DNA from: Perkinsus marinus ATCC 50983
Lineage: Eukaryota; Perkinsozoa; Perkinsida; Perkinsidae
Length of the DNA stretch: 64,000 bases
Assembly (NCBI RefSeq): GCF_000006405.1
Contig: NW_003206658.1
Location: forward strand, 675,341 to 739,340
Direction: 5' to 3'
Under the pieces are notes generated by a model. That model searched no databases. It was given only the letters and a program-made list of their open reading frames with translations, and was not told the DNA's origin. A program made the translations under genes and the position numbers. This document shows positions 10,079-22,200 of the stretch, in pieces (position 1 is the first letter of the stretch; the number at the start of each line of letters is the position of its first letter).

Positions 10079-12330
10079 CTAAAGCGCTCCCATAGCGATC
10101 ACCGGCAGTGGCTGCTGCAAGACAGATGCCATGCTCCATGAGTGCTCAGGTTGACCCGAACTCCGAGATTGACGCTTGTCTAAGACACAGCTTGAGGGAT
10201 TCCCCTTCGAATTGGTGATGGTCAGTCGCGCGTGGCTCTCCTGACGACCAACCAATTCCCATGGCGAATGGGCATCTGCAACCTCCACCAAGCCGTGGTG
10301 AAGGTCATAAGTACCGCTACTGACTCGAGCCGGCTGGCCCTCGAGCCGTGACCGCAGTCGGATGGAACGAGAGTCCCTGACTAACATCATCGCCATGTAG
10401 TCCCCAACAGCCCACGTCTTTTCTCCCTCAGTCATCTCGTTGCTCACAGCCACAGCTCCTCGTGGCTTTGCCTTCTCCTTACCCTCCCCGACCTCCTCAT
10501 CAAGATACCTCCATTGCCCGATGAGCGAGAGACAGCATCAACGGTACCCACTCTCGTAGAGACTCCTGCAAGGCAGCTTCCATCTGCCTGGCTTCTTCCT
10601 CCCGAGCCAGCCTACTGCCGTATGAATGTTCACCATCAGACGGTACCTGTCAATACCAACGACTTAAGGCCCTTCACAAAACCCTACCTTCTCCCAGTCA
10701 CGCCTCTCTCGTGTGTTGGCGATGACAGGATCAACTCTGGCCTGAGACATGCTGCTGCTGCTCACGAGGACTCGCCAGCTACTTGCCTGTGATGGTCGAT
10801 CCTTGAGGCCTCCACAGCCCTCCACGGACCATCTCAGCTCGCCTGAGGCAGTCGCCACCTGACTTCAGCAGGTCGATACCAGGACCAGTCATACCTCATA
10901 CGGCGGCATAGGGAGGCAACTGGGAGCCTGCGATGAACTCGGCAACGTAAACGCGGAAGTACATCGATCCATAGAGGATGCGGATGCTGTCCACACCTGG
11001 TTTGGCCACTCCGAACCAGACGACAAGAATGCGGCAGCACTCACCCGGTTGCTCGGCCTTGTACGCAACCCTTTCAGCAATTTCGTGGCGCGTGACGGTG
11101 GTTATAGTCACTCTATCCTTGCAGAACTGGTCCTGTGATAACGCAGTGAGGACGTTGAAAGTTCTTCGGGTAACCTGTAAGGCTGCTACTCTTCATCATT
11201 CTCACCGTCACCGTAACCCACCTCGAACACATCAGGACGGCCCAGATCACCGTGATAGCATCTATCAGAGGCTATCAGCACCTGCAGATAGTAGTAGTAG
11301 TAGTAGTATCTACGTTCCTTCTGAGAAAACTGCAATGTATCACATTGAAGGCGCTGCCTAGTGCGCGAATCTTCGCGGTGAGTCGCAATAGACTGCATTC
11401 GGCATCCAAGGCCCCATCATCGATAACAGGCTGAAAGATACCATTTCCTCCCTTCCCCTTATGAGGAGCTTCTACGTTGTACAGAACGTGGTGGGAGCCC
11501 ACGAGGTTAGGGTACTTCATCAGAAGCTTGAACAAGAGACCAGCGCCTTCGTAACAGGCCAGTACTCGGCACCGATTCACTCCCAACTCAGCCAGGACCT
11601 ACACCGCATCTGCTGACGATAAGCAGGTTGAGAGCAGAGCCTTGCATGGGAGATGGTGGAAGCATCCAAACGGTCAGGATGGCATCGTATATTCTGGGCA
11701 ATGCTCGACCTCCCGAAACCTGGTAGGTCTATAAACATGACGTTGAAGCCTTTCTTGTAGAGTCCAATGGCGAACTGAAGGCCAATGGGGCTGTCATATG
11801 TTGTCACTCGAAAGAGCTCACCATTACCTTGATCCAAGTCCAAGAGGTTGTGAGATTACCATAGTCGTGTATGGCCAGGACCCACTCCCCTTGTCGCTCC
11901 TGATGACCATAACCGCGGCCTCCCAGCACGTCCTCTCCTACTACTACTACCCTCCTTCTCCTCTGTGATCTCTCTCGAGCCTGACTCTCAGTCTTCGTCG
12001 TAGGTTGGAGTAGACACCTGTCAGGAACTTCCCATCCCCACACTAGCGGTCGCCGCTCACCGGACGAATATTTGGAAGTTTGTCGCAACGCTGAACTCAG
12101 CGACCTCCGTGCGAAGGTGCCCCATAAGGAACTTCCGTTCCTCCTCAGTGAAGGCTGGACCCGCCAACACACTCGATTCCGAAACTTCCGATATAACACT
12201 CATGACCTACACCGTATTATCAAGATCGCAGCACCGAGGCAACGGCACTTGAGAGCCGCCCAACTCCTGGAAGCGATGCCTACGGCCCTTCATAATCGGA
12301 GTAGCACTAAAGTAAACCCCATGTAGTAGT
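10079..12330 (-). CDS. Alpha/beta-hydrolase-fold protein, probably catalytically altered
   Basis: Exons read (5' to 3' on the minus strand) GEWVLAIHDYGNL, FAIGLYKKGFNVMFIDLPGF, ELGVNRCRVLACYEGAGLLF, then NLVGSHHVLYNV and more C-terminal exons, ending at the stop at 10079. The order strand, DLPGFG loop, helix, strand-elbow is the alpha/beta-hydrolase pattern. The elbow reads ACYEG where active members have GxSxG, so the Ser is missing. The N-terminal exon boundaries near 12200-12330 are uncertain. A 41-nt family A intron lies at 11071-11111. Confidence 0.55.
11071..11111 (-). repeat. Family A intron (antisense core)
   Basis: The core AATTTCGTGGCGCGTGACGG is on the plus strand at 11079-11098, antisense to the gene. 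The proposed intron GTGACTAT...GCTGAAAG is 41 nt and leads into RVAYKAEQPGECC. Confidence 0.6.
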
Positions 12331-12825
12331 TGTTGACGAACTTAACAAGAACTGCGTTAGACAATGTTATCACTCGTTCTCGTGTTCACAATGACACCAA
12401 CAGTCACTGAGATTCTAATAATGGGCTACATATGCAGACTCTGGATGACCGCAAGCTGTGCATGATGCTCTGTTCGGTGCTCCTGAGCCTTTAACGTTCG
12501 AGGCGTCACCTACACCGGAACCTCATTAACCCTGGCCAACAACACCAAACTCACTACCGCTAGCTGACACTGTTTCAAATCAGCATCGACCTCAGCTCCC
12601 TTCGTGTGCTCCAAAAGGGTTGTCAATGCCTAATATAGAGCATCGCAACAAGCAAGGGCCCAACTCTGCCATTACCTTTGCCTTCTCAATCTCCAGATGC
12701 TTCCCACGACGTTGATAACATGCTACAAGCTCTCTTTCCATACGAAGGAGGTCGCTAACTCGATAGTACTCAATCTACCCACGGCCACGACGACAATCAT
12801 CAACACGGCATCATCTCAAACGCCC

Positions 12826-15800
12826 CTTCTGGCACTTCACACTCACCAAGATCTGTTTTTGTAGTTGAAGTTTAGCTTCTAACTCCACCTCTAGTGCGAT
12901 GAGCTCGGGATTGTTGGAACTAGCTTCCGCTACAGCATCGGCCGTCACCGTTGTGAAAGGCCTCGTCGACTGCCGGTGACCACCATCGTAGGCCTCTGAA
13001 GAAGCTTGCCAAGTCCAGAGCCAATTTCGTGGCGCGTGACGTACCCATACCTGCCGTCATATCGTGTCCATCAACCTCTTCCTCCGGCGAACTCGGAGTG
13101 TCTGGTGCCTCCCCGACCACAGCGGCTGCTTTCTGCACAACACACAACCATCACCATCCATGATCAACTTTCAATGACCTACTGTTTTCTCCATTAATGC
13201 TGCTACCGCTCGAGAGACAGCCAGATTAGGTCTACTAGTAGCGGTAGCCTAATACAGCCACAACCCTGTCCAACATCGCTGTCTAGAACCTCACTTGTTG
13301 ATGCTTGGTCGCTTCCCTCAATTGTTCCTTCAACGCTGCGAGCTGCTCCTCCAACACTAACCGCCGACCGTATGCCTCTGCCCTTGCCGAACTAACCACG
13401 GCTAACAACAAAGCCTTGTCTTGAGTCCTTCCTCACCAGCTGTCCCCAGGATCCACTCTAGCCTTCTTCCTCTTGCTGCTGCCGCCACCGTCGGTGACCA
13501 TAGCCTCATCGAGGTTCTCCTCCACAGGGCACCACATGTCGCTTCGCACCAGGGATTCGACCATTGATCGCCCTACGATGATTCTCCATATACAGTGTAC
13601 TATGAACCAGCCATCGTACCGGTGAGGTAGGCCAGTAGGAGCTGCCGCTCGCGAGTGCTGTCTAATACGTCGATGCTAAACCTGTAGAAAATGCGGGTTG
13701 TGCGGATCGAACCCGGGACCTGTGATACTTGTTCGCAACGTCCTTAACTAGCTCTTGACTCCTCTGTACATCCGTACTAGCCCCAATCGGTAACGATCGA
13801 GATGCCATCAGCAGCCACAGAGAACCAATCGTCACCTACGCCACCCAAAAACGTCAAGCCCAGGATTCGTACCCAGGACCTCCGCTAGCACAGTCGAGGA
13901 CACTCCCTGCTACCCTGCAACTTTCTCCCTTCATATTGATGGCTCGCAAAGGCATAGGAAGCTCCAACGGCATGTCGACGTGACGAGATCCTCGACAACA
14001 GCGATCATATCACTCCGAAGCCCTATCCCTCCCTACTTGTAATCACCATTCTAACAGCAACTGCACCGTCACCACGAGCGACCAACTGCTGCCCAGTAGC
14101 GTTGCATATGCAGAAGCCTCGGTACAGCTGTAGCGCTCGTACAGATTCCAAAGTCTGTGGACTCAGAGACTTCCACAAGGCCGTCGTTGTGAACATCCGA
14201 ACCCCTAAAAAGGGAGCAATAGACAACATCGTCATCTAATAGCATCTTGCCTGACTCCTCCATACCATCATCCTTCCTACTCTCCTCAAGCTGAAGGGTT
14301 GGGGGTGTTGGAGTCTTCGGACTATGTGTTCGAATCCCCGGCTGCCAGTCTAGTTCAGTATCAAGCGCTGCTATTGCTGGCCGCCGCCGCCGCTGGCGAG
14401 ACGGTCTATCACCGTCCACCTAGCAAATAATATTGCACGCATGCACACGATGATGCCTTCCTACTTCACGTGTTGCCAACGACTCTGCCTCCTCCCCATC
14501 CCGCTGCAGTTGCTTGCGTTTCTTCAAGGTGTGGTATTCTTGCGCAGAGGGCAGCAACAACGATATCAAGTTTTTGTACGTGACGGCTGTCGGACGAGCG
14601 CTGCCTTGTGAAGACCTAAGGCGCGTATTCCATTTTCCTACAACCACATACTTACCCTTGTTGTTGATGATGATCAGCCTCTTGCAGCGGGTCAATAATC
14701 TGTTTGTTAATCATATTCCGCAACTTGACGTAGTCCTCTTGGCTGACTGCTCCCTCACCCTCACCACCCGACAGACAAGAGGAAGAGTCCTCATCAACAG
14801 GTCCAGGTCTTGTCGACATTACGATGTACTGATGGAGTGGTATCATACCATTGGTATGCACGCATGTGCATTCGATCATACTATAACACAAGACCTATCG
14901 TGAAGAAATGTCCCTCTTCATGGGGGGGGGTACTCACGCGGAAGAATTTGGTAAGGATGATATGTAATTCTGCAATGCAGTGAGACGATCTTCTTCTACC
15001 TAAAAATGCATCTGCCGGGAATCGATCCTGGGACCTATCTACCATAGTCGCTGCAGCCCGCAGCGCATCCGAGTTGATGCTGGTAGACGTCCGCTCAGCA
15101 ATGCGGGAATCCTGAGGTCGTGAGAGTCCGAATGCTTCCGAGTTTCTCAGCCAGTGACCGAATTTCGTGGCGCGCGACATCGTACTTCGGCACAGAGTTC
15201 GTACAGCTCCTTCCTCAGAGAGTTCACCGCCGCCGTGTAATTCAAAACCAAACTTGACAACTTCTGATCAGCATCGAGAATCGAACCAACTATCCTTCGA
15301 ATGACAAACTACACCAACAACCTACTCAACAACTTGACACACAAATTTCTACAGCCCCTCCCCCCCATACCACCTCGGAAACGTCATTGAGCTGCCCCGT
15401 TATCCGAGGCTCCTCCTCCGCCGCCGATGAGGACGACGATGACGCTGTTGAATCAGCCGTTACCGCATCGCTTCCCTCGATCAACTAAACGACAACCATA
15501 CTATCCATATACACATACCACATATACATACATATACAACTACATACATAACAACTATATATACCATATATATACTATAGCAGCACACACGTGCGTTGGG
15601 GGTAAATCTCCTGAGTTGTCTCACAATTTCAGAGTGAAGCTCAAGAGGGTATTCTTTCACAGCTCACTACAGCTGAGGAATTCCTATATCACCAATCACC
15701 AATGCTGTTCCGATAAGTTCTTCTAATAACGCACGACACCCTCTTCATGTTTACATGTATTACCACTTCGTGTAGCCGATCAATGAGAGTTGCCAAGGTC

Positions 15801-15943
15801 CGCAGCCGAGTGTCTATTTGGCTGAGTAGAAGGTCTGCTGAAGATAGCCTGGTGCTGCCTCCTCCTCTTTCCTCAGCAGCAGCAGCAGCAGAGGCGGCCT
15901 TCAACGCACCATTACTCGACATCACTGAGGACCCGTTGTCCAT
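12826..15943 (-). CDS. Coiled-coil-rich protein of unknown function, many short exons
   Basis: Starts MDNGSSVMSSNGALK at 15943, with a helical segment LLLSQIDTRLRTLATLIDRL. Further exons include LNYTAAVNSLRKELYELCAE, INSDALRAAATM, SQEDYVKLRNMINKQI, YHTLKKRKQLQRDGEEAESL, RRLVLEEQLAALKEQLRE and IALEVELEAKLQLQKQIL. The heptad-like pattern predicts coiled coil, with a basic KRKKARVDPGD segment. Bre1-like architecture is possible but no RING is visible, and it could be two genes. Introns include 15112-15185 (family A), about 15262-15377 (tRNA-like), 14420-14464 (family E), a possible GC-AG intron near 14290-14348 (tRNA-like) and 12996-13050 (family A). Confidence 0.5.
12996..13050 (-). repeat. Family A intron (antisense core)
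   Basis: The core is on the plus strand at 13023-13041. The 55-nt intron GTATGGGT...TTCTTCAG joins GHDMTA to EAYDGGHRQS. Confidence 0.7.
13681..13910 (-). repeat. Two adjacent tRNA-like blocks
   Basis: CGGATCGAACCCGGGACC at about 13701 and AGGATTCGTACCCAGGACC at about 13862 are antisense T-arm-like sequences with the family B shape, each followed by D-arm-like sequence. They probably mark introns of the coiled-coil gene, but splice sites were not resolved. Confidence 0.45.
14420..14464 (-). repeat. Family E intron
   Basis: A 45-nt intron GTAGGAAG...TTTGCTAG carrying TGTGCATGCGTGCA. It joins SLATRE to VDGDRPSRQ. Confidence 0.65.
15112..15185 (-). repeat. Family A intron (antisense core)
   Basis: The core is on the plus strand at 15161-15178. 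The intron GTACGATG...GACCTCAG joins ELCAE to DSRIAERTSTS. The alternative acceptor after CTGGCTGAG gives an early stop. Confidence 0.6.
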
Positions 15944-16099
15944 ACCCCCCAGCCCAGCCCAGCCAACGCATCACCATCGTTATATTAATATTTCTCGACA
16001 ATAGAATAATGGTGACACAACTGTTCAAGGTATAATCAAAACGACAGCTGCAGCAGCAGCAACAACATCATCACCCGGATCATTAATAATAGGCATAAA

Positions 16100-18640
16100 A
16101 CTGCACGCGTGCGCAGACGATGATGTCCTGGTAACCGCTGCTGCTGCTGCCGCCGCTGGCATCACATCGGCAAAGAGCAGAGCTTCTTTACATACCGACC
16201 GACTCGCCCTGAGAGTCGATAATTCTTGTAAAACGTTGATACAGCCAACTTACGCTCTTCTACGAAAAGATGAAAGCCTCGACCTTCGGAAAATATCGCC
16301 CATACAAAATCGTTCATAGCGGCAATCGAGGGAAAATAGAGCCGGCCAACTTCATTGTACCTAGCAGACAAGCAAATCGATCGCGTAATCGATTTCAACA
16401 CCCTTCTTACCAATCTTTCAATTTTATCGTTACATCATCATTCCACGCGTGAGCTAAATATGTATAATACACAACTATGTTGAATGCATTGTGCCCGAGT
16501 CTGCCCAACTTCTCCAACATTTCCCTCGGGGTTTCCTAAAACACATAACCACCTCCTCCTCAGCCGCCGCCTCCTCCCCCGCTTCACTACTTGTATGTAG
16601 ATCAATGCTGTCGCAAGGTTAAGAGCAATATCGCACGGGTGTAGTTGATATTTGTAGAATATGTACATCAACGTCACCGATATCAACCTAGTATCCTGGT
16701 CGTAGGGAATGAGATCATAAACGCCCAAAGAACATAACTGTGCATGAAAATTATAGCCCAGCAAAGCACCTAGAATACCAATACATCGTATAAAAACTCC
16801 AACTGCTTACATTGTTTGGAATATGTGTTCTTCACAAAGTAGATATAGTCAGCTTGAGCTTGTTTACGTCCTTGCAAATCGTCATCATCATCATCATCTA
16901 CAGCAGCAGCAACCGACACCTACAAGCAGCTATAACAACCAGAGTTACCAGGAGCGTGTACCACTACTACCTGGGGAGCCACAGCCATCGTTGTAGTTTC
17001 CTCTTCTGACGATGACACGCTTGCCGGTTGCCGCGGCGGCCGCTGCTGCTCTTCTTGTTGTTGTTGCCGTCGTCCCCTTCCCGACTCCTCCGTGTAATAC
17101 ATGCTTGTCGATGTTTGCTCTCCCGCCGCCGCCACCCCCACCAACGATGATGATGAGGATAATGCTCTACCAGCATCACCGATGTTCTTCTTATCCGTCT
17201 TACTGCTGCTGTTGTTGTTAGGGATGATGCTCGATGATGATGATGTGACGGCAGCCGATGCGGCAATGGTGCTCGTGATAATGATGGTGGTAGTAGCGCT
17301 AGAAGGAGAAGAGGAGGATGATGCTGTTGTTGATGATGATGATGTCCCAAAGCTGAGTACGAGAGTAGTGCTGCCAGACTGATCTGATGATGATGATATT
17401 GGCAATCTCAGTCAAAAAAGACAGTAAACTCTAAAAGCCGCGTAATACCAATCATTAACTCAACATCTACTGCCACTGAGCAAGATACCACACTTCTTAC
17501 GGAAGTTCGTCGTAAGAGTAGCACATGCAATCCATGTCCACATCGAAACGTTGTATCTGCGTGCAATGATGATGATGATATGAAACTAGTGGTAGGTATA
17601 AGTACGGCCAGGAGCATGCTGGGATGCCCGCCTTGGCAGTCCATCTAGAATTAAGCCACTGTACGACTACAGCACAGAGCACAAGCTGAGTGGTAGAAGA
17701 GTCGACAGCAGCTTAGCATCACCTCATCGACTGAAAAGGGAGTGACTGGCAACAGGTGTTGTAGCAACGATAGCTTACAGGTCCTAGCCTGAGAGGCTCT
17801 AGCATCAAAACAGCCCATAGCCATGCCAAGAAGGGTACCGTTCAAACCGTATATTCCAGACCCTACGAGTGGCTTCAATTCAGGTGGTCCGAATAGTAGA
17901 GGGAAACCAGTGGTGTAACAACCTGAAGATATATGATGCAACAGGACCTCATCCGTATCTTGCTCGGTTGAACCTAAGATTCCATCCCCACCAACTCACA
18001 TCCAATGAATGCACATATGCCGACACACCAATTGCCAACGCATGCACCAGATAAGATACCAAGTCCCGTCCCCGAAAGATACGGATCAGGCCCGATTCAT
18101 GACCATTCCATCATACATATATTATCGTTCCAAGTAAGCTGAGCCATGCCTCGAATCACCGAACCTACGACCCGAACAAACTGAAACTCCATCGCTAACA
18201 GCAGCAACAGCAGTCGTCATTGTAGTACCTCTTTCCAAAAGCCCTTCAATCCTCGACTGTCCTCCTTATTAGGAATAGTTGGTTTGATAGTCTCCGCTTC
18301 ACAAAAGAACACCGCCAGTCACTTGGAGGAATCCACAAAGGCGGTACGAGCAGCAATAAGACGCACTAACCCCTTTGGTAAAGTATCCATCTTCGAGCCC
18401 ACTAACGCTTGATCCTGATGTCGACGGCCGTGGGAGAGGCAGACATTCCATCGTACCAGCAAACTGAGTGGTGACACGTAGAAGCAACACTTGACCTGCC
18501 CGAATGGGGAGCGTAGTGGCCAATCGCCCAACGCATAACGCTACCGTAAGAATAAGGTGTAATATGAGCCCGGCAGCGTTTCTGTGAGTATACCACAAGG
18601 ACGAAAGCAAGCGACCATTCAGAAGCACAGTGACGAAATG
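16100..18640 (-). CDS. Unassigned multi-exon membrane/low-complexity protein(s)
   Basis: Coding-looking pieces on the minus strand include SKMDTLPKGLVRLIAARTAF near 18380, GPPELKPLVGSGIYGLNGTL near 17880, FDVDMDCMCYSYDELP near 17520 and GRLYFPSIAAMNDFVWAIF near 16330. Between them lies a Ser/Thr/Gln-rich segment at about 16940-17400. A family C module lies at 17943-17986. Hydrophobic runs suggest a membrane protein. I could not assemble one reading frame, so this may be two genes. No family recognised. Confidence 0.35.
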
Positions 18641-18699
18641 ACAACCTCAATTTACTTCTCGCTGCACGCAAGTCCCAAAGCGACTGTTCACTCGTACGA

Positions 18700-18721
18700 C
18701 GTTTTAACGCGCGTTAAAACG
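18700..18721. repeat. Perfect 22-nt palindrome
   Basis: CGTTTTAACG followed by its own reverse complement CGCGTTAAAACG, a perfect 22-nt inverted repeat with no loop. Confidence 0.7.
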
Positions 18722-18879
18722 CTCAAAGCGGCTAATCGTCGGGAAGTGACTAACTGTCCCCGACCCTTTATCCTTATTCCTGCAACTAATTCTTTCCCTT
18801 CTGCCACAATTTTCCCTCTGCTGCCACAAAAAAATTCTCGCTCGCCACAATTTCGCGCCTACGCCTTAGCAACGAACTA

Positions 18880-18992
18880 CGAGAGAAACAGACTATCAGG
18901 GACCTATTCGAGCTGGTACGAGTCACTCAGAACTCCAAATAGTTTGCAGGTTGGCTCCACGTGCGCCAGATCGAGAATCGCCCTACACCTTA
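18880..18992 (+). repeat. Dispersed repeat, copy 1
   Basis: Contains ACTATCAGGGACCTATTCGA and then GGTTGGCTCCACGTGCG...CGCCCTACAC. The same two blocks recur at 22957-23096 in the opposite order. Confidence 0.6.
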
Positions 18993-19215
18993 GGATCGTC
19001 GCCGTGAGAGGATAAATTATCGCTCGATGCATCTACGTGGCAAGAAGCAGAGTGAAGAATGAAGATTTTCCATCAGAGGCTCTGATTCAGAGCTGTCTTT
19101 ATGCATGTTCGTTCGAACATGTAGCTCACTGTGTTTGGGTGTTCAATGGCTTCACTCGCTTTTTCTGCGTCATGGAGCTTAAACCCTCTAGCTGTTCGAG
19201 TTCGAATAGTAGTTA

Positions 19216-22200
19216 GCATCGTTACTGGCAAGGCCAGGAAATCGACATTGCGCTGGTAGAAGAGCATTGTGTGTGTCGGGCTTGATGTTTTTGTGAGAGT
19301 AGATTGCGGCCGGGACAGCCCCCGCTGGGCAAGCGTCAACTTGGGCGTCTTCCTTTGCCGCGATTGCGGCAGTATCCATAACCGTCTCGGAGTCAATGTA
19401 TCCATAGTCCAGAGCCTAGTTTTGGATTCATGGCAGAACACGTACGTAATTGGCGGCCTGAATCTTTCACCGTCGAAGTTTCGCGCGCTTCTCCATCTTG
19501 ATGGACATCGCTTATACTTCGCAGGTGGATTCTCATCATGACTCACGTTGGAAACAACATAGCGAACAGCTACTATGAACAGAATCTACCTGAGAGCTTT
19601 CGGAAGCGGGTCGAACGTAGGCAAAACGCTAGGGGGATAATTAAGGAAGTTGTACGCGAGCCTCCGGCAAGCTTTTTAAATAGGGGTGGATCATTTTTCA
19701 GCACTTCAGCAACCTTGCTGAATAGTTAAAAGTGCCGTAATGTGTCTCCACAACAATTTCAGCACTCAAATTTGCGCGCATTTTGTAATAATTCAGCATT
19801 TTCAGTTACTTTTCAACACTTTAGAAGACACTATTCATCAATTACTATTGTGCAACATCAAGTTTTCAGCACTCTAGTGCCGGAAGTGTTGAATTGTGAA
19901 TTTTTAGTGGATGTTCATTAAATGGGCACTCACAACACCCATATGCTGAGTATGGCTAATCATCGTACAATATGGATATTCCAGCAATATATACGAGTGC
20001 TCAGGATATGTGCTCAATCATTGAAATACACGATAAATATCCTAATTTCAGCAAGTTTTTGTGATTCGGAAATTCATTAAAAATGCCCAGATGTCAAAAC
20101 ACTCGATAACTTTTCCAAACTCGGTAATCTTAAAATTCCTCACCTCAATAAAAGTGACCAATTATCGGAACACTCGATAATTGTCTGAAACTCAGCAATC
20201 TGGGAATTTGTCATCTCAATAAAAGTGCCCAAATGTCGAAATACACGATAATTATCTTAAACTTAGCAATCTTGAAATGACTACTTGTAAGACAGCAGGT
20301 AACCAACTTCTGGACCAATTCGTTGAGAAAGATTGTCTCATTCAATGAGAAAGAGAAGAGATTGCTCAACAGTGTGGGCTAAACAGTGGAGTAGAATGAA
20401 GCATGGGATGACTGAAACGATGTAGCAATGCTGCAACAGCAAAAAGTTTAGCTATGCTCAAATTGAGCAGCTCAATGCTAACTGCATCGACTCCTTGCCG
20501 GCATAGATCTGCTTAAATAAGTAGTGCTTGGTCTCCGTAGGGGGAAATAGCTGGAAAGTGAGTAGGATGACATTGCAGAAAGACCGGACATGATAGTAAC
20601 AGGTGTTATATTGAGTGTGGTGCATTGTGACATACTCAGGATGTAGAGGATCGGGTGAATGGGAGCACTCCGAGAAGTAGGCGTTACAACATGCACTGAT
20701 CGGTATGAGCAGAATAGTGTAGGGTACCAGTAGTCATACACCACGATCGAACTACTCCAGAAGTTATATTTTAATTGACACTAGAACCTTTCTAGTGTCA
20801 ATTAAAATATAGCACTCTGCGTGAAATCCAAACCCGACAGTTGCTTCGACAGCAGCAACCAGGGGCCTATTTCACAAGCGTCCTTAGATTAGGACGTCTT
20901 TACGTATAGGATTTTAACCTTAGGACGTCCTCACCTAACTAAGGCTATTTCACAAGATTTTCCTTACCTAACGTTAGGATCCTATACTTAAAGACGTCCT
21001 TACCTAACGTAAGGATGTGCTAACTGAGGATATTAGGACTCCTAACGACAATTAAACACAACGTAAAATATTATACAGCTACGAATCGAACCTGGATCGG
21101 TCGAACAACAGCCGCAAACTCTACCACCCCACCATTTCATACATGATATAAACTAAATAAGAATCCGACAAAGATAGTGCCACAAGGCGCCATTCAGCAG
21201 ATTTAACAGATAAAACCTCTTTTATTATCAACTGATACGCGTAATGAATGATCCAGTAATGGACCATTATGGATCTTAACGTCTTAACGTCGTATGGAGG
21301 GGTCTTGTAGTAAAAAAAGGCTTGACTCTACCGAAGATTAGCATTTGTAAGGAGTTTCATACGAAGTTTATAAGCTTCAGATAAGTATCGAACTTGGTAA
21401 AGAGTTTTGATAATAGTTGTAAGATTTTTGTGCAAGTTACAAATTAATTTAAAAATGTGCTCGCAGAGTTTCGAACCAACGACTGTTTGGCGGAACGTAG
21501 CGAGTCGTCTTGTACACCTTTAACGTTAGGATGGTCGGTAAAGTACCCCCCCGAGGTACTTTACCATTAGGATGAAAATTTTCTTAAAAATATAGCTTGT
21601 GAAAGCCGAGCGTCCTAACAGGCTGTTTTTCAGGATAAAGGCATCCTAATATCCTGAATCCTAACGGTAAGGATCCTAATGTCCTAAAGTCCTAACCCAA
21701 CCTAAGGAAAGTGCCCTTGTGAACGCCATTTATCCTTAAATTGCATCCTAATGGGTTAAAATCCTAACATTAGGATGCTTGTGAAATAGGCCCCGGATCT
21801 ACCTATCAGTAGATATCTGAACTGTGTGTAAGATTGCACGAAAAGTGTTCGGCGACACAAGCGACACTGTGTCGCCTATTCATCTTCGATGGCCCTTGCT
21901 ACTCGCAAGGTAACGGTTATTGCGGCAATAATATTGCCCTATATTGCATCCACTTACGCCGACACTGTCGGCGGGAGCCTGTCGGCCCGACAGGCTCCCG
22001 GTGCGACAGCCTGCGGCAACCGCTATGATCTTGCACTCCAACAGACCTTGCACTCTCTAGCTCTCCAATAGGCTGCTAGCATGGCACTCTCACTGTGGCA
22101 GTATAATAGTGTCATCATGATAGTGCCGTGTTATGAAATATCTTACTAAGGTAATTACATCAATTACGCACTTTTCCCTGCGCTTATCATTAACAATTCA

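Noticed and set aside
10978-11361. Plus-strand frame over the hydrolase gene
   Set aside because: The opposite strand carries the coherent alpha/beta-hydrolase exons; the plus frame is a shadow.
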